Shown: positions 44,637-52,963 of the stretch, piece after piece
Layout of the letters: the number at the start of each line of letters is the position of its first letter
Numbering within the stretch: the stretch's first letter is position 1
Notes under the pieces: generated by a model
What the model was told of the DNA's origin: nothing
Seen by the model: the letters and a program-made list of their open reading frames with translations, nothing else
Databases searched by the model: none
From: Streptomyces humidus
GTDB lineage: Bacteria > Actinomycetota > Actinomycetes > Streptomycetales > Streptomycetaceae
Direction: 5' to 3'
Length of the DNA: 64,000 bases
NCBI RefSeq assembly: GCF_014649655.1
Contig: NZ_BMTL01000027.1
Span: 1 to 64,000, forward strand
Made by a program: the position numbers and the translations under genes

Positions 44637-45146
44637 TCACCCCAGGAGAGGATGCGCGTCGACGACGCCGAACGCCGTCCTGCCCAGGACGAGCACCCCG
44701 TCGGACAGCGGCGTGCAGCGCACGCCCCCTTTTCCGCGCAGCGCCCGCTGCGCACCGGGCCCCACGGTGACGTCCATCCACGCGCAGGGGCGCGCCGGGC
44801 GGTTCACGGCGAAGGACACCGGGCCCGCCGGACCGTTGAGCACGATCGTCGAGCCCACCAGGGAGTCGATGTCGACGCCGCGCAGCAGGACGTTCCGGCG
44901 GGTGTGCCGCAGACCGACGGCCGGGTCGATGTGCCGGGGCAGGTGCTCCGCGGCCATGAAGGTCACCGAGGCGTCCTTGTGCGCCGGGCGGCCGTAGTAC
45001 CGGTCGCCGACCAGACCGAGACCGCGGCGCACCCGCACGGACGGCGTCGACTCGTCCTGCGGGCCGTCCGCCGGGCCGTCCGCCGGGCGCCCCGCGAGCC
45101 GGTGCGACGGCGAGACCAGCAGTTCCACGATCTCGATCTCGGTCAT
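44637..45146 (-). CDS. MOSC-domain protein
   Basis: A 169-residue MOSC protein. These domains bind the molybdenum cofactor sulfur or carry out N-hydroxylated-compound reduction. Visible: EIVELLVSPSHRLAGRPADG, GLVGDRYYGRPAHKDASVTF, HTRRNVLLRGVDIDSLVGST, and PARPCAWMDVTVGPGAQRAL with the conserved Cys of the MOSC pocket. The linker GPADGPADGPQ is encoded by a 12-base tandem duplication. No molybdoenzyme is adjacent. ATG 45146. Confidence 0.88.
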   Translation of the reverse strand: MTEIEIVELLVSPSHRLAGRPADGPADGPQDESTPSVRVRRGLGLVGDRYYGRPAHKDASVTFMAAEHLPRHIDPAVGLRHTRRNVLLRGVDIDSLVGSTIVLNGPAGPVSFAVNRPARPCAWMDVTVGPGAQRALRGKGGVRCTPLSDGVLVLGRTAFGVVDAHPLLG

Positions 45147-45191
45147 GGGCGCACTGTAGTCCGGGCGCCGAGCGTGCTCGCCCGACTCGTG

Positions 45192-46517
45192 TCAGGGCCG
45201 CAGCGCGAGCGTGGAGCAGTTGGACGCGGCGGGCTTGCCGTCGAGCCGGTCGGCCAGCCAGGCGATCGCCTCGCCCTGGTCCACGAGGAGCGGTGCGAAG
45301 TGGTTGATCAGCGCCCGGCCCACACCGGGCAGGATCACCGGCTTGTACGTGACGTCGGCGCCCTTGGCGCACCACGCGACGGCCAGGGCCCGGGCCTGCA
45401 CGTGCGGCACCAGGTCGTCGGCGGTGCCGGTCGCCACCCGCACCGGCGACGCCGGCCGACGGGTCCCGATGCGCTGGTCGGCCAGGAACGCCTTGAGCGC
45501 CGGTTCCGAGGCGACGACATCGCTGAGGGAACGTCCGTCCGTGGTCCAGGCCGTGCTGCGGGCCGAGTTGTAGGAGAGCAGGGCGTCGCCCACGCACATC
45601 GTCGACAGGTCCTTGAGAGCGGCCCGGCCGGCCGCGTTGAGGTGGGCTTCGGCGATGGGCACGAGCGCCGGGTCGGACTGCAGGAAGCCGTTCACCGACC
45701 AGCCCAGCGCGCCGGCCAGGTCGCTGCCGTCGATGGCCTCGGTGACGGCGACCAGGTCGGCGGGCGGGGCTCCGGCGTAGGTGCCGGCGAGCACGATGTC
45801 GGGAGCGTAGGAGGGTTGCAGTTCGGCGGCGGCCGCGGTGGCTCCGCCGCCCTGGCTGTAGCCGAAGAGCGCCACCCGTGAGCCGGCGGTGAGCGAGGCG
45901 CCGTCGAGGGAGCGGGCCGCGCGGACGGCGTCCAGGACGGCATGGGCCTCGTCGACCCGGTTGACATAGGTGTGCAGCCGGTCCGTCGAGCCGAGGCCCG
46001 CGTAGTCGGTGACCACGACGGCGACGCCCCGGGCGAGGAGCCGGTAGATCGCCAGGTCCTCGTAACCGACGGACAGGGTCTGCCCGTTGACCACGAGCGG
46101 GTGTTCGAGGCCGAGGGAGGCGGCGCACTGGTCGCCCTGGCCCAGCGTGCCGGGGGCCAGGGCGACCAGCGGCCGCGCCCCCCTGCCCCTCCAGCGGGCC
46201 GACGGTTCGATGTAGGCGCCGGTGACCGCCATGGGCCGGCCGGCGGAGTCGGTGGACTTGTACATCAGGCGGGTCGCCGTGCCGGGCAGCGGTCCTTCGA
46301 CGCCCGGCAGGCTCAACGCGAGGGGAAGAGGCTCGGAGCGCACCAGCGCTCCGTCGGCCGCGGGCAGCGTGGCGGGCGGATCGTAGAACGGGGGGATGGT
46401 GACGCCGCGGGAGACCACGGCGTCCGACGTGAGCAAGGCGTGGGCGGGTACGGCGGTGACGCCGAGGCAGACGGCAGCGGTGACGGCTGCCGCCAGCAGG
46501 CGGGTGGGGGCGGGCAT
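45192..46517 (-). CDS. secretory lipase-family protein
   Basis: A 441-residue secreted alpha/beta hydrolase of the secretory lipase (LIP) family. A signal peptide (RLLAAAVTAAVCLGVTAVPAHA) is followed by DAVVSRGVTIPPFYDPPATL, the G-x-S-x-G nucleophile elbow LFGYSQGGGATAAA, and the downstream Asp and His regions VRVATGTADDLVPHVQA and GRALINHFAPLL. Cysteines at QCAAS, STMCVG, AWCAKG and SNCSTL may form disulfides. The enzyme probably hydrolyses extracellular lipids or esters. GGAGG precedes ATG 46517. Confidence 0.9.
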   Translation of the reverse strand: MPAPTRLLAAAVTAAVCLGVTAVPAHALLTSDAVVSRGVTIPPFYDPPATLPAADGALVRSEPLPLALSLPGVEGPLPGTATRLMYKSTDSAGRPMAVTGAYIEPSARWRGRGARPLVALAPGTLGQGDQCAASLGLEHPLVVNGQTLSVGYEDLAIYRLLARGVAVVVTDYAGLGSTDRLHTYVNRVDEAHAVLDAVRAARSLDGASLTAGSRVALFGYSQGGGATAAAAELQPSYAPDIVLAGTYAGAPPADLVAVTEAIDGSDLAGALGWSVNGFLQSDPALVPIAEAHLNAAGRAALKDLSTMCVGDALLSYNSARSTAWTTDGRSLSDVVASEPALKAFLADQRIGTRRPASPVRVATGTADDLVPHVQARALAVAWCAKGADVTYKPVILPGVGRALINHFAPLLVDQGEAIAWLADRLDGKPAASNCSTLALRP

Positions 46518-46857
46518 GGCGGACCTCCGGAGAGGGGAGGGCCGAGCCTTCGTCTGCGGCTCGGACGGCGGACGGTCCGGTGGGGTGCGGACCGTGACGA
46601 CCGAGCGGTACGAGGCCGCGGTCGCCCACCGCCGCCCGTACCGCTCTTAGACGATCTGTCAGGACGGTAGCGAGGGCAGGGTTACCAGGGGTAGCGGCCG
46701 TCAGGTTACGTTTCGGTAATATGACTGACCGGTAGTAAGTCCGAACACTGCGCCGCGACGATCACGCTCATGACCCAGATCGTTCAGAAGCGGACCATCA
46801 GCGGCAGTTCCCGTCAAAACAAGCCCCCGCGGTCGTCTGTCGCTAGCGTCCCGAGCC
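46518..46857. other. divergent intergenic region, 340 bases
   Basis: It lies between the lipase gene and the next plus-strand gene. The stretch 46680-46760 is strikingly A/T-rich for this genome (GGTTACGTTTCGGTAATATG) and is probably the lipase promoter. No gene is visible. Confidence 0.45.
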
Positions 46858-47502
46858 ATGAACACCGACCGCGCGCGCGGCCCGCGACTGGGCGACGCCG
46901 CTCCACCGAGCCACCCCCCTGTGCCGCCGCCCGGCACCCATCACTCGCCGACCCAGACGGTGACCGCCGGCGACAACAACAAGATCACGCAGAAGAACAC
47001 CTCGCTGAAGTTCTCGATCCCGGTCGTCGGGCCCCTGCTCAGCCTGGCGTACGGCCATCCGCTGGTGGCCGGTCTCATGGCCGTCGTGCTCGTCGGGGGA
47101 GGGGGCGCGGCGGTGAGCGCGGCCCTGCCCGACTCGACTCCCTCGCCGTCGACTTCGCTCGTGCGCGGCTTCGTGATGCAACGCTCCGACGGTCAGAAGG
47201 CCGCCGTCGGCTACGACTTCACCCACTCGCCGCCCGTGGTCGCCGACTCCGGCACGGACGCCCTCTACGTCCAGAGCGGCTTCCTGATGTCCACCGACGG
47301 CAAGCTGGCCGAGTGGAGCACCTCGGAGGTGCCCACGGCGGAGGGCTGCCGCAAGGCCGTCTCGGAACACCCGACGCGCGAGGCCTCCGTGGCCGTCACG
47401 TACGTGATGTGCTACCTCGACCGCAACGGAGACCCCGGCTACATCTCCATCACCGGCACCGACGACAAGTCGGTCACGATCGACACCGCCCACCTGGGCT
47501 GA
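46858..47502 (+). CDS. membrane-anchored protein of unknown function, 214 aa
   Basis: An N-terminal disordered Pro/His-rich part leads into TQTVTAGDNNKITQKNTSLK, a phrase found in several streptomycete effector-like proteins, followed by a hydrophobic segment (HPLVAGLMAVVLVGGGGAAV) that would span the membrane. The C-terminal domain of about 110 residues (FVMQRSDGQKAAVGYDFTHS, TDGKLAEWSTSEVPTAEGCR, YVMCYLDRNGDPGYISITGT) probably lies outside and contains two cysteines. No function is assigned. The ATG follows TAGCGT at the -10 position, suggesting a leaderless transcript. Confidence 0.75.
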   Translation: MNTDRARGPRLGDAAPPSHPPVPPPGTHHSPTQTVTAGDNNKITQKNTSLKFSIPVVGPLLSLAYGHPLVAGLMAVVLVGGGGAAVSAALPDSTPSPSTSLVRGFVMQRSDGQKAAVGYDFTHSPPVVADSGTDALYVQSGFLMSTDGKLAEWSTSEVPTAEGCRKAVSEHPTREASVAVTYVMCYLDRNGDPGYISITGTDDKSVTIDTAHLG

Positions 47503-47587
47503 CCCGCGCCGAGGGGCCGATCTCTCGCCCGGTCCGACCGGCCCACCGCCCGACCGACCCGTCCACGCGGTGTGGTTGACTGCCTCC

Positions 47588-48655
47588 GTGCTGCACGAGT
47601 CGGTCTTCCGCACCACGGACCTGCCGGTGGGCGCCCGCTTCGAGGCGTGGACGGAGCGCATGGGCCAGACCCACGCCCCCATGCAGCTCGTCAGCGACCG
47701 CACCGCGGACTACCGGGGCCACCAACGCGTGATCGGGCTGGGCGACGTGACCGTGTGGCCGGCCACCTTCGATCAACTGGTCTTCCGCCGGACGCCGAAG
47801 CTCATCCGCCGGTCCGACCCCGAGTCCTACCACCTGTCCCTGCTGCTGAAGGGCGAGGGAGCCGCCGACTGGGGCAGGCAGCGGACCGCCTACCGGGTCC
47901 ACGACTTCCACACCAACTCCTCCTCCCGGGCCGGTGAGATGCTCACCGGCTCCGACCCCGTCACCATCGTGGGCGTCGAGGTTCCACGCGCTCTCGTGGC
48001 CGTGCCGGCACACCGCGCGGACCGCGTCCTGGGCAGCCTCATCTCGGGGCGGGAGGGAGTCGGCGCCCTGCTGGCGCAGTTCCTCCTGCACCTGGTCTCG
48101 GACACCTCCGTCTACGAGCCGTCCGACGCGCCCCGGCTGGGCACCGTCGTCACGGACCTGGTCACGGCCGCCTTCGCGCACGCCGTCGACGCCGACCTGC
48201 GGCTGCCGCCGGAGACGCAGAGCCGCACACTCACTCTCCGCGTCAAGGCGTTCATCCGCCGGCACCTCGACGACCCCGACCTGACCCCCGCCGGGATCGC
48301 CGCCGCGCACCACATCTCCCGCAGCTATCTGTACCGGCTGTTCCAGGCCGAAGGCCTCACGGTCGCCTCCTACATCCGCCACCAGCGACTGGCCAACGCC
48401 CGCCGGGAGCTCGCCGACCCCCGCCTGCGCGCCCTGCCCATCCACGCCGTGGCCGCCCGCTGGGGCTTCCCGCGCGCCGCCGAGTTCACCCGGGCCTTCC
48501 GCACGGCCTACGGCCTCCCGCCCAGCGAACTGCGCGAACAGGCACTCGCCGAGAGATGCGACGCGGCCTCGCCCGGCACCGTGGTGGACGCTGTGCCAAG
48601 CGGTCGTGGACGGTCCGCCAACGACATCCCGGGCGCCTCTCCCGCATCCTGGTGA
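47588..48655 (+). CDS. AraC-family regulator
   Basis: A 355-residue AraC/XylS regulator. The N-terminal ligand-binding domain (FRTTDLPVGARFEAWTERMG, THAPMQLVSDRTADYRGHQR, YHLSLLLKGEG) is of the AraC_binding_2 type common in actinobacteria. The C-terminal DNA-binding part has two helix-turn-helix units: DLTPAGIAAAHHISRSYLYR and PIHAVAARWGFPRAAEFTRA, ending FRTAYGLPPSELR. About 45 residues of low-complexity tail follow. GTG 47588 was chosen; GTG 47570 is in frame. It lies 325 bases before the DHA2 exporter on the same strand and could regulate it. A hairpin follows the stop. Confidence 0.88.
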   Translation: MLHESVFRTTDLPVGARFEAWTERMGQTHAPMQLVSDRTADYRGHQRVIGLGDVTVWPATFDQLVFRRTPKLIRRSDPESYHLSLLLKGEGAADWGRQRTAYRVHDFHTNSSSRAGEMLTGSDPVTIVGVEVPRALVAVPAHRADRVLGSLISGREGVGALLAQFLLHLVSDTSVYEPSDAPRLGTVVTDLVTAAFAHAVDADLRLPPETQSRTLTLRVKAFIRRHLDDPDLTPAGIAAAHHISRSYLYRLFQAEGLTVASYIRHQRLANARRELADPRLRALPIHAVAARWGFPRAAEFTRAFRTAYGLPPSELREQALAERCDAASPGTVVDAVPSGRGRSANDIPGASPASW

Positions 48656-48683
48656 TCACCGCGGTACACACCCGCGCAGTCCA

Positions 48684-48718
48684 GCCGTGCCAGGACGACA
48701 GGGGAGCCCTGGCACGGC
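48684..48718 (+). terminator. hairpin after the AraC gene
   Basis: GCCGTGCCAGG pairs with CCTGGCACGGC over 11 bases around a 13-base loop, 28 bases after the stop codon. Confidence 0.6.
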
Positions 48719-48744
48719 ACGGGCACAGTGCCGCCCCGTCGCAC

Positions 48745-48760
48745 ACGGTGCCTGCACCGT
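48745..48760. promoter_or_regulatory. dyad upstream of the exporter gene
   Basis: ACGGTGC-CT-GCACCGT is a perfect 16-base palindrome with a 2-base centre, in the interval between the AraC and exporter genes. It may be a regulator site; AraC proteins usually bind direct repeats, so a different binder is possible. Confidence 0.35.
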
Positions 48761-48980
48761 CCCGTCGCACACCGTCCCTTCGACGCCTTCCGCGTCGTCC
48801 TGGACGCCTCACGTCCTCCTTGTACGGCGTCGCTCTTCTCCCGCCGCCGGCGAGGTCGCCCGTGGCTGATCGAGTGGTGACGGTCCGGCGGCGGGCGTAC
48901 CGTCGAACGGTGGACCCGACAGTGGACAGAACCGTTCGCTGACCTCTCCCGAGGGCCCGCCTCCGCGCGGGCTACACGCC

Positions 48981-50531
48981 ATGAGCAGCGTTCCCCAGCC
49001 CACCTCAGCGCCCCGGACCACCACCCGACAGGGCGGTGGGGGAAACGCCATGGCGCTGCTGGTCATCGCCTCGTGTCAGCTGATGGTGGTCCTGGACATC
49101 ACCATCGTGAACATCGCCCTGCCGCACATCCAGCGCTCCCTGGACTTCTCCACCACGAGCCTGGCCTGGGTGGTGAATGCCTACACGCTCACCTTCGGCG
49201 GACTGCTGCTGCTCGGCGGCCGGACCGGCGACATCCTGGGCCGACGGCGGATGTTCGTCTGCGGGGTGCTGCTCTTCGTGCTCGCCTCCCTGCTCGGCGG
49301 ACTCGCCCAGAACGAGGCCCAGCTCCTCGCCGCACGCGCCCTGCAGGGCGTCGGCGGCGCCATCGCCTCCCCGACCGCGCTCTCCCTCGTCAGCACCACC
49401 TTCCGCGAAGGGCCCGAACGCAACCGGGCCTTCGGGGTGTTCGCCGCCGTCTCGGCAGGCGGCGGCGCGATCGGCCTGCTCGCGGGCGGGATGCTCGTCG
49501 AGTGGCTGAACTGGCGCTGGGTGCTGTTCGTCAACGTCCCGATCGGGCTGCTGATCGCCCTCGCCGCACCCCGCTGGATCAAGGAGTCCGAACGGCATCC
49601 CGGGCACTTCGACATCACCGGCGCGCTGACCTCCACGGTGGGCATGGTGCTGCTGGTGTACGGGTTCATCAGAGCGGCGCAGGAGGGGTGGCGGGACCCT
49701 GTCACCCTCGCCTCGTTCGCCGCGGCCGTCGTCGTCCTCGCGCTGTTCGTCCTGGTCGAGAGGCGTTCGAGGCAGCCGATCACACCGCTCCACATGTTCG
49801 CCGACCGCAACCGGGCCGGCACGTACGGCATCATGCTGTGTCTGGCCGCCGCGATCTTCGGCATGTTCTTCTTCCTCACGCTCTTCGTGCAGAACGTGCT
49901 CGGCTTCAGCCCGCTCGCGGCGGGGTTCGCCTTCCTGCCGGTCAGCGCGGTGATCGCGGTCGGCGCCGGGCTGGCCTCACGGTTTCTGCCCCGGTACGGC
50001 CCGAAGCCCTTCATGGTGGCGGGCGCGGTGCTGGCGGCAGGAGGCCTGTCCTGGCTGACCCTGGCGGACGTGCACTCCACGTACGCGGGCAGCGTCCTCG
50101 GCCCGATGCTCGTGTTCAGCCTCGGCATGGGCATGGAGTTCGTCTCCCTCACGCTGATGGCGCTGTCCAACGTCTCCCCACGGGAGACCGGCGCGGCCTC
50201 CGGACTGCTCAACGCCACCCAGCAGGTGGGCGGTTCGCTCGGCCTGTCCATCCTGGTCACCATGTACGGCACGGCCAGCCGCAACGAGGCGGGCCGGCAG
50301 ATCCCCGACTTCCTGGCGCAGGCGACCCCGGCCGAGCGTCTGCGCTTCCGGCGCACCGGCCTGCTCCCCGCACCCTGGTCCGACGAGATCCTCACCGCGG
50401 GCGTCACGGCGGCCTTCGTCATGGCGGCGATCTTCACGGTGCTGGCCGCGCTGATCGCGGTCCTGGTGATCCAGGTCCGCCCCTCGGACCTGGAACGCCT
50501 CAAGGGCGGCTCGTCCCCCGGCGGAGTCTGA
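48981..50531 (+). CDS. DHA2-type MFS exporter
   Basis: A 516-residue 14-helix drug:H+ antiporter (EmrB/QacA type) in the inner membrane. Family signatures: LMVVLDITIVNIALPHIQRS (motif D1), LLLGGRTGDILGRRRMFVCG (motif A), and RALQGVGGAIASPTALSLVS (motif B/C region), plus LLAGGMLVEWLNWRWVLFVN, which is characteristic of DHA2. The hydrophobic pattern continues through the C-terminal VMAAIFTVLAALIAVLVIQV. The substrate is unknown; neighbouring regulators suggest a toxic hydrophobic compound. ATG 48981 has no clear ribosome site. Confidence 0.93.
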   Translation: MSSVPQPTSAPRTTTRQGGGGNAMALLVIASCQLMVVLDITIVNIALPHIQRSLDFSTTSLAWVVNAYTLTFGGLLLLGGRTGDILGRRRMFVCGVLLFVLASLLGGLAQNEAQLLAARALQGVGGAIASPTALSLVSTTFREGPERNRAFGVFAAVSAGGGAIGLLAGGMLVEWLNWRWVLFVNVPIGLLIALAAPRWIKESERHPGHFDITGALTSTVGMVLLVYGFIRAAQEGWRDPVTLASFAAAVVVLALFVLVERRSRQPITPLHMFADRNRAGTYGIMLCLAAAIFGMFFFLTLFVQNVLGFSPLAAGFAFLPVSAVIAVGAGLASRFLPRYGPKPFMVAGAVLAAGGLSWLTLADVHSTYAGSVLGPMLVFSLGMGMEFVSLTLMALSNVSPRETGAASGLLNATQQVGGSLGLSILVTMYGTASRNEAGRQIPDFLAQATPAERLRFRRTGLLPAPWSDEILTAGVTAAFVMAAIFTVLAALIAVLVIQVRPSDLERLKGGSSPGGV

Positions 50532-50627
50532 GCGCCGACCCGGGCGATCACCTGCCCGTCGTCCTGCCGCGCGTCACTCTCACTCACGCCGCCACGGGGG
50601 TTTGCCGCCGGAGTGAGGGGCAACGCG

Positions 50628-51074
50628 ATGTCCATGACTGAACCGAACAGGAAGACGAACGAAGAGTCCGAGGCGAAGCAGGCGACGGCCGCCAAGGCCC
50701 GACGCTCCGCTGCCAAGGCCACCGCTCCGGCCTCCCGGGCCGCGAAGGGCGCCGCGACGAAGACGACCGACGCCGCTTCCGCCGCCAGGAACGGAGTCGA
50801 GCGCACGGCCGAGGCGACGTCCGGGGCCGTGCAGAGCGCGGCCCAGGGCGCCGTACGGGGCGTCGAGGCGAGCCGTCAGGCGATCGTGACGACGTCGGGT
50901 CATGTCGCCGCGACCGCCAGGACGGCGTGGACGGTCATCGCCCACCGGAAGCTGGTCGCCGCCGGTGCCGCCGCCGGTCTCTCGGCGCTGACCGCTGCCT
51001 CCTACGCCGTGGGCCGCCGTTCCGGCCGTCACACGCACGGCCCGCTCACCCGGCTCACCGGCGGCCGTATCTGA
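50628..51074 (+). CDS. Ala/Lys-rich histone-like protein with hydrophobic tail
   Basis: A 148-residue highly Ala-rich protein. Residues 15-80 are Lys/Arg/Ala-rich amphipathic helix (KQATAAKARRSAAKATAPAS, AAKGAATKTTDAASAARNGV), resembling the Lys-rich tails of HU-like proteins or apolipoprotein-like helices. A hydrophobic segment follows (KLVAAGAAAGLSALTAASYA) and then a basic end with GRRSGRHTHG. It may be a nucleoid- or membrane-associated protein; no family can be assigned. ATG 50628 has GAGGGG 7 bases upstream. A hairpin follows the stop. Confidence 0.72.
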   Translation: MSMTEPNRKTNEESEAKQATAAKARRSAAKATAPASRAAKGAATKTTDAASAARNGVERTAEATSGAVQSAAQGAVRGVEASRQAIVTTSGHVAATARTAWTVIAHRKLVAAGAAAGLSALTAASYAVGRRSGRHTHGPLTRLTGGRI

Positions 51075-51096
51075 CCCTGCGGTCGCCTCGGCAGGA

Positions 51097-51125
51097 CGGC
51101 CCCCGGCGCACCGCGCCGGGGGCCG
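51097..51125. terminator. 13-bp hairpin between convergent genes
   Basis: CGGCCCCCGGCGC and its exact complement close a 3-base loop, 22 bases after the histone-like gene. Convergent genes could share it. Confidence 0.75.
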
Positions 51126-51229
51126 GGCCGTACGGGGCCGGTGCCGAGGGCGGGGCCGGGCGCGGCGTCGTCCCCGTCATCGACGAGGCTGCGGCGTGCG
51201 CCGTCCGCGGCGGGGCCTTCCGGTCTCGC

Positions 51230-52018
51230 TCAGCGCACCGGGAAGCCGAAGGAGTAGCCCTGCTGCTTCAGCCACGGAAGCACCTCGCGCAGGGCGGCCA
51301 CGGTCTCGGACCGGTCGCCGCCCGCGTCGTGGAAGAGGATGGTCGGGCCGTTGCCGACCTCGCTCTTGACGGTGGCGACGATGGCGGCGGAGCCCGGCTT
51401 CTCGAAGTCCTTGGTGTCGACGTTCCAGCCCAGCGGCCGCATCCCGCGTGAGGCGGCGAGTTCACGGCTGTAGGGGGTGAAGGCGCCGCCCGGCGCCCGG
51501 TAGTACATCGGCCGGACGCCTCCGGAGGCCTCGGTGATCATGCGTTCGGCGTCCAGGATCTGCTGCGACTGGTACGCGTCGGGCTTCTTGTCCATCGAGG
51601 TGTCGTGCGACACGGTGTGGTCGCACAGCCGGTGACCGTCCGCCACCACTGCCCTGACCAGGTCCGGGTGGGCCTTGGCCTGCGTGCCCACCATGCAGAA
51701 CGTCGCCTTCACGCCGTTCTCCCGCAGCACCTTCAGCACCTCCGGCGTCCATGTCGGGTCCGGCCCGTCGTCCACGGTGATGTTGACGCCCCGGGCGCCG
51801 TGGTCGGAGGCGTGGACGATGTCCACCGACACCTTCTTCACCGGGACCGAGCCGGGCCTGCCCGGGGAGGGGCTCGCCGACACGCCCGCCCCTGCCTGCG
51901 CACCGGTGGCGGGACCGGCCTGCGCGGTCCACACCGAGGTGACGGCCGCCACCGTCGTCACTCCGATCGCCGCCGCGAATACCCGGCCGTACCAACCCCG
52001 CCCGCCATGCCGCGCCAT
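51230..52018 (-). CDS. secreted polysaccharide deacetylase (CE4)
   Basis: A 262-residue CE4 deacetylase with a signal peptide (YGRVFAAAIGVTTVAAVTSV). NodB motifs: MT1 as NITVDDGPDP (Val in place of the usual Phe), MT2 as HTVSHDTSM with the two metal His, MT3 as RAPGGAFTP, MT4 as GWNVDTKDF, and MT5 as ILFHDAGGD. The enzyme removes acetyl groups from N-acetylglucosamine polymers such as peptidoglycan or chitin. It lies in a neighbourhood with a chitosanase, which could act on its product. ATG 52018. Confidence 0.93.
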   Translation of the reverse strand: MARHGGRGWYGRVFAAAIGVTTVAAVTSVWTAQAGPATGAQAGAGVSASPSPGRPGSVPVKKVSVDIVHASDHGARGVNITVDDGPDPTWTPEVLKVLRENGVKATFCMVGTQAKAHPDLVRAVVADGHRLCDHTVSHDTSMDKKPDAYQSQQILDAERMITEASGGVRPMYYRAPGGAFTPYSRELAASRGMRPLGWNVDTKDFEKPGSAAIVATVKSEVGNGPTILFHDAGGDRSETVAALREVLPWLKQQGYSFGFPVR

Positions 52019-52242
52019 GTCTGCCCTGTCCTCGTCGAGTCCGTGTCTCCCGTGCAGTTGTCAGGACGACGAACGGACGCCGAGGGATCCGCCTGTTACC
52101 GATTGCGGACACTTCCGCGGGAGTTCGGGGACGTACGAGGGGCGAGCACGGCGAACGCGGCCGCTCGCGACGCCGCCCCGGAGAGGCCCGACGTCGCGGT
52201 GCGGGCGCGCCGCCGCGTACCGCAGAGCGGTGCCCGCGGGTG

Positions 52243-52815
52243 TCACCAGGTGTGCGCGACGTCCACCACCAGATGGCCGGCCTGGCGCAGCACCCGGAAG
52301 GGCAGGTGTGCGCGCACGCCGAGCCCGAACTGCGTGACGCCCTCGAAGCTTCCGGCGTAGCGGGTGTCCCGGAAGGTGCGGTATCCGGTGAGGTCCACGC
52401 CCGGCAGGGGCTGCGCGACCCGCCCCGGGTAGGTGGAGGCGCCGGTGTCGACGTCGTAGGCGGGGGCGTGGACCCGGACTTCCAGGATCGCCCCGCCGCC
52501 GACGGGGATGGGGCGGCCCGAGCCGTCCTGGTAGAGCTGGTCGACGTACCCGACGGAGAAGCCGAGTCGGTCGGCGCTCGCGCCGGGCACGTCGACGACG
52601 AACCGGTCGTAGCAGTCGTGGCGGCCGGTGCGCACGTTCGTCACCGGCGCGGTCGTGGCGGCCGGGTACGACTCGTCCAGGCTGCCCCAGCCGGTGGGGC
52701 ACACGACGGCGGCGGTGCGTGCCGCGGCGGCCGGTGCGGCCACCGCGGGCGCCGCGGACGCGCCGAGCGCGGCGGTGAGCAGGGTGGCGGTGGCCCAGAC
52801 GGTTCTGCTTCGCAT
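52243..52815 (-). CDS. secreted AMIN-like domain protein
   Basis: A 190-residue secreted protein. After a signal peptide (TVWATATLLTAALGASAAPA) the mature part has TGRHDCYDRFVVDVPGASA, LGFSVGYVDQLYQDGSGRPI, AILEVRVHAPAYDVDTGAST and FGLGVRAHLPFRVLRQAG, the pattern of AMIN-like proteins of streptomycetes, thought to bind cell-wall polymers. Two adjacent ATGs (52818 and 52815) follow GGGGGAG; the second is better spaced. No lipobox is present. Confidence 0.85.
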   Translation of the reverse strand: MRSRTVWATATLLTAALGASAAPAVAAPAAAARTAAVVCPTGWGSLDESYPAATTAPVTNVRTGRHDCYDRFVVDVPGASADRLGFSVGYVDQLYQDGSGRPIPVGGGAILEVRVHAPAYDVDTGASTYPGRVAQPLPGVDLTGYRTFRDTRYAGSFEGVTQFGLGVRAHLPFRVLRQAGHLVVDVAHTW

Positions 52816-52963
52816 CATGGTCTCCCCCGAGGGATGTGCGTGTCGGACATCTACTGAGACAACCGGAACGCCCCGCGGGTTGCACCGTTTTTCGCCTCGG
52901 GATGCCCGAACGTGTCCGTGCCCCCGGCCGCCGGCATCGGCCGGGGACACGGGCGTCCGGGGA

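Larger units (their letters stand above)
48656..48980. other. intergenic region, 325 bases
   Basis: It holds the AraC-gene hairpin (48684-48718), a dyad (48745-48760) and a repeated CCCGTCGCACAC phrase (48736 and 48761). It probably includes the exporter promoter. No gene is visible. Confidence 0.45.

Noticed and set aside
43027..46629. 1200-codon minus frame across several genes
   Set aside because: It is an open antisense frame caused by GC bias; the chitosanase, ATPase, MOSC and lipase genes are all better supported.
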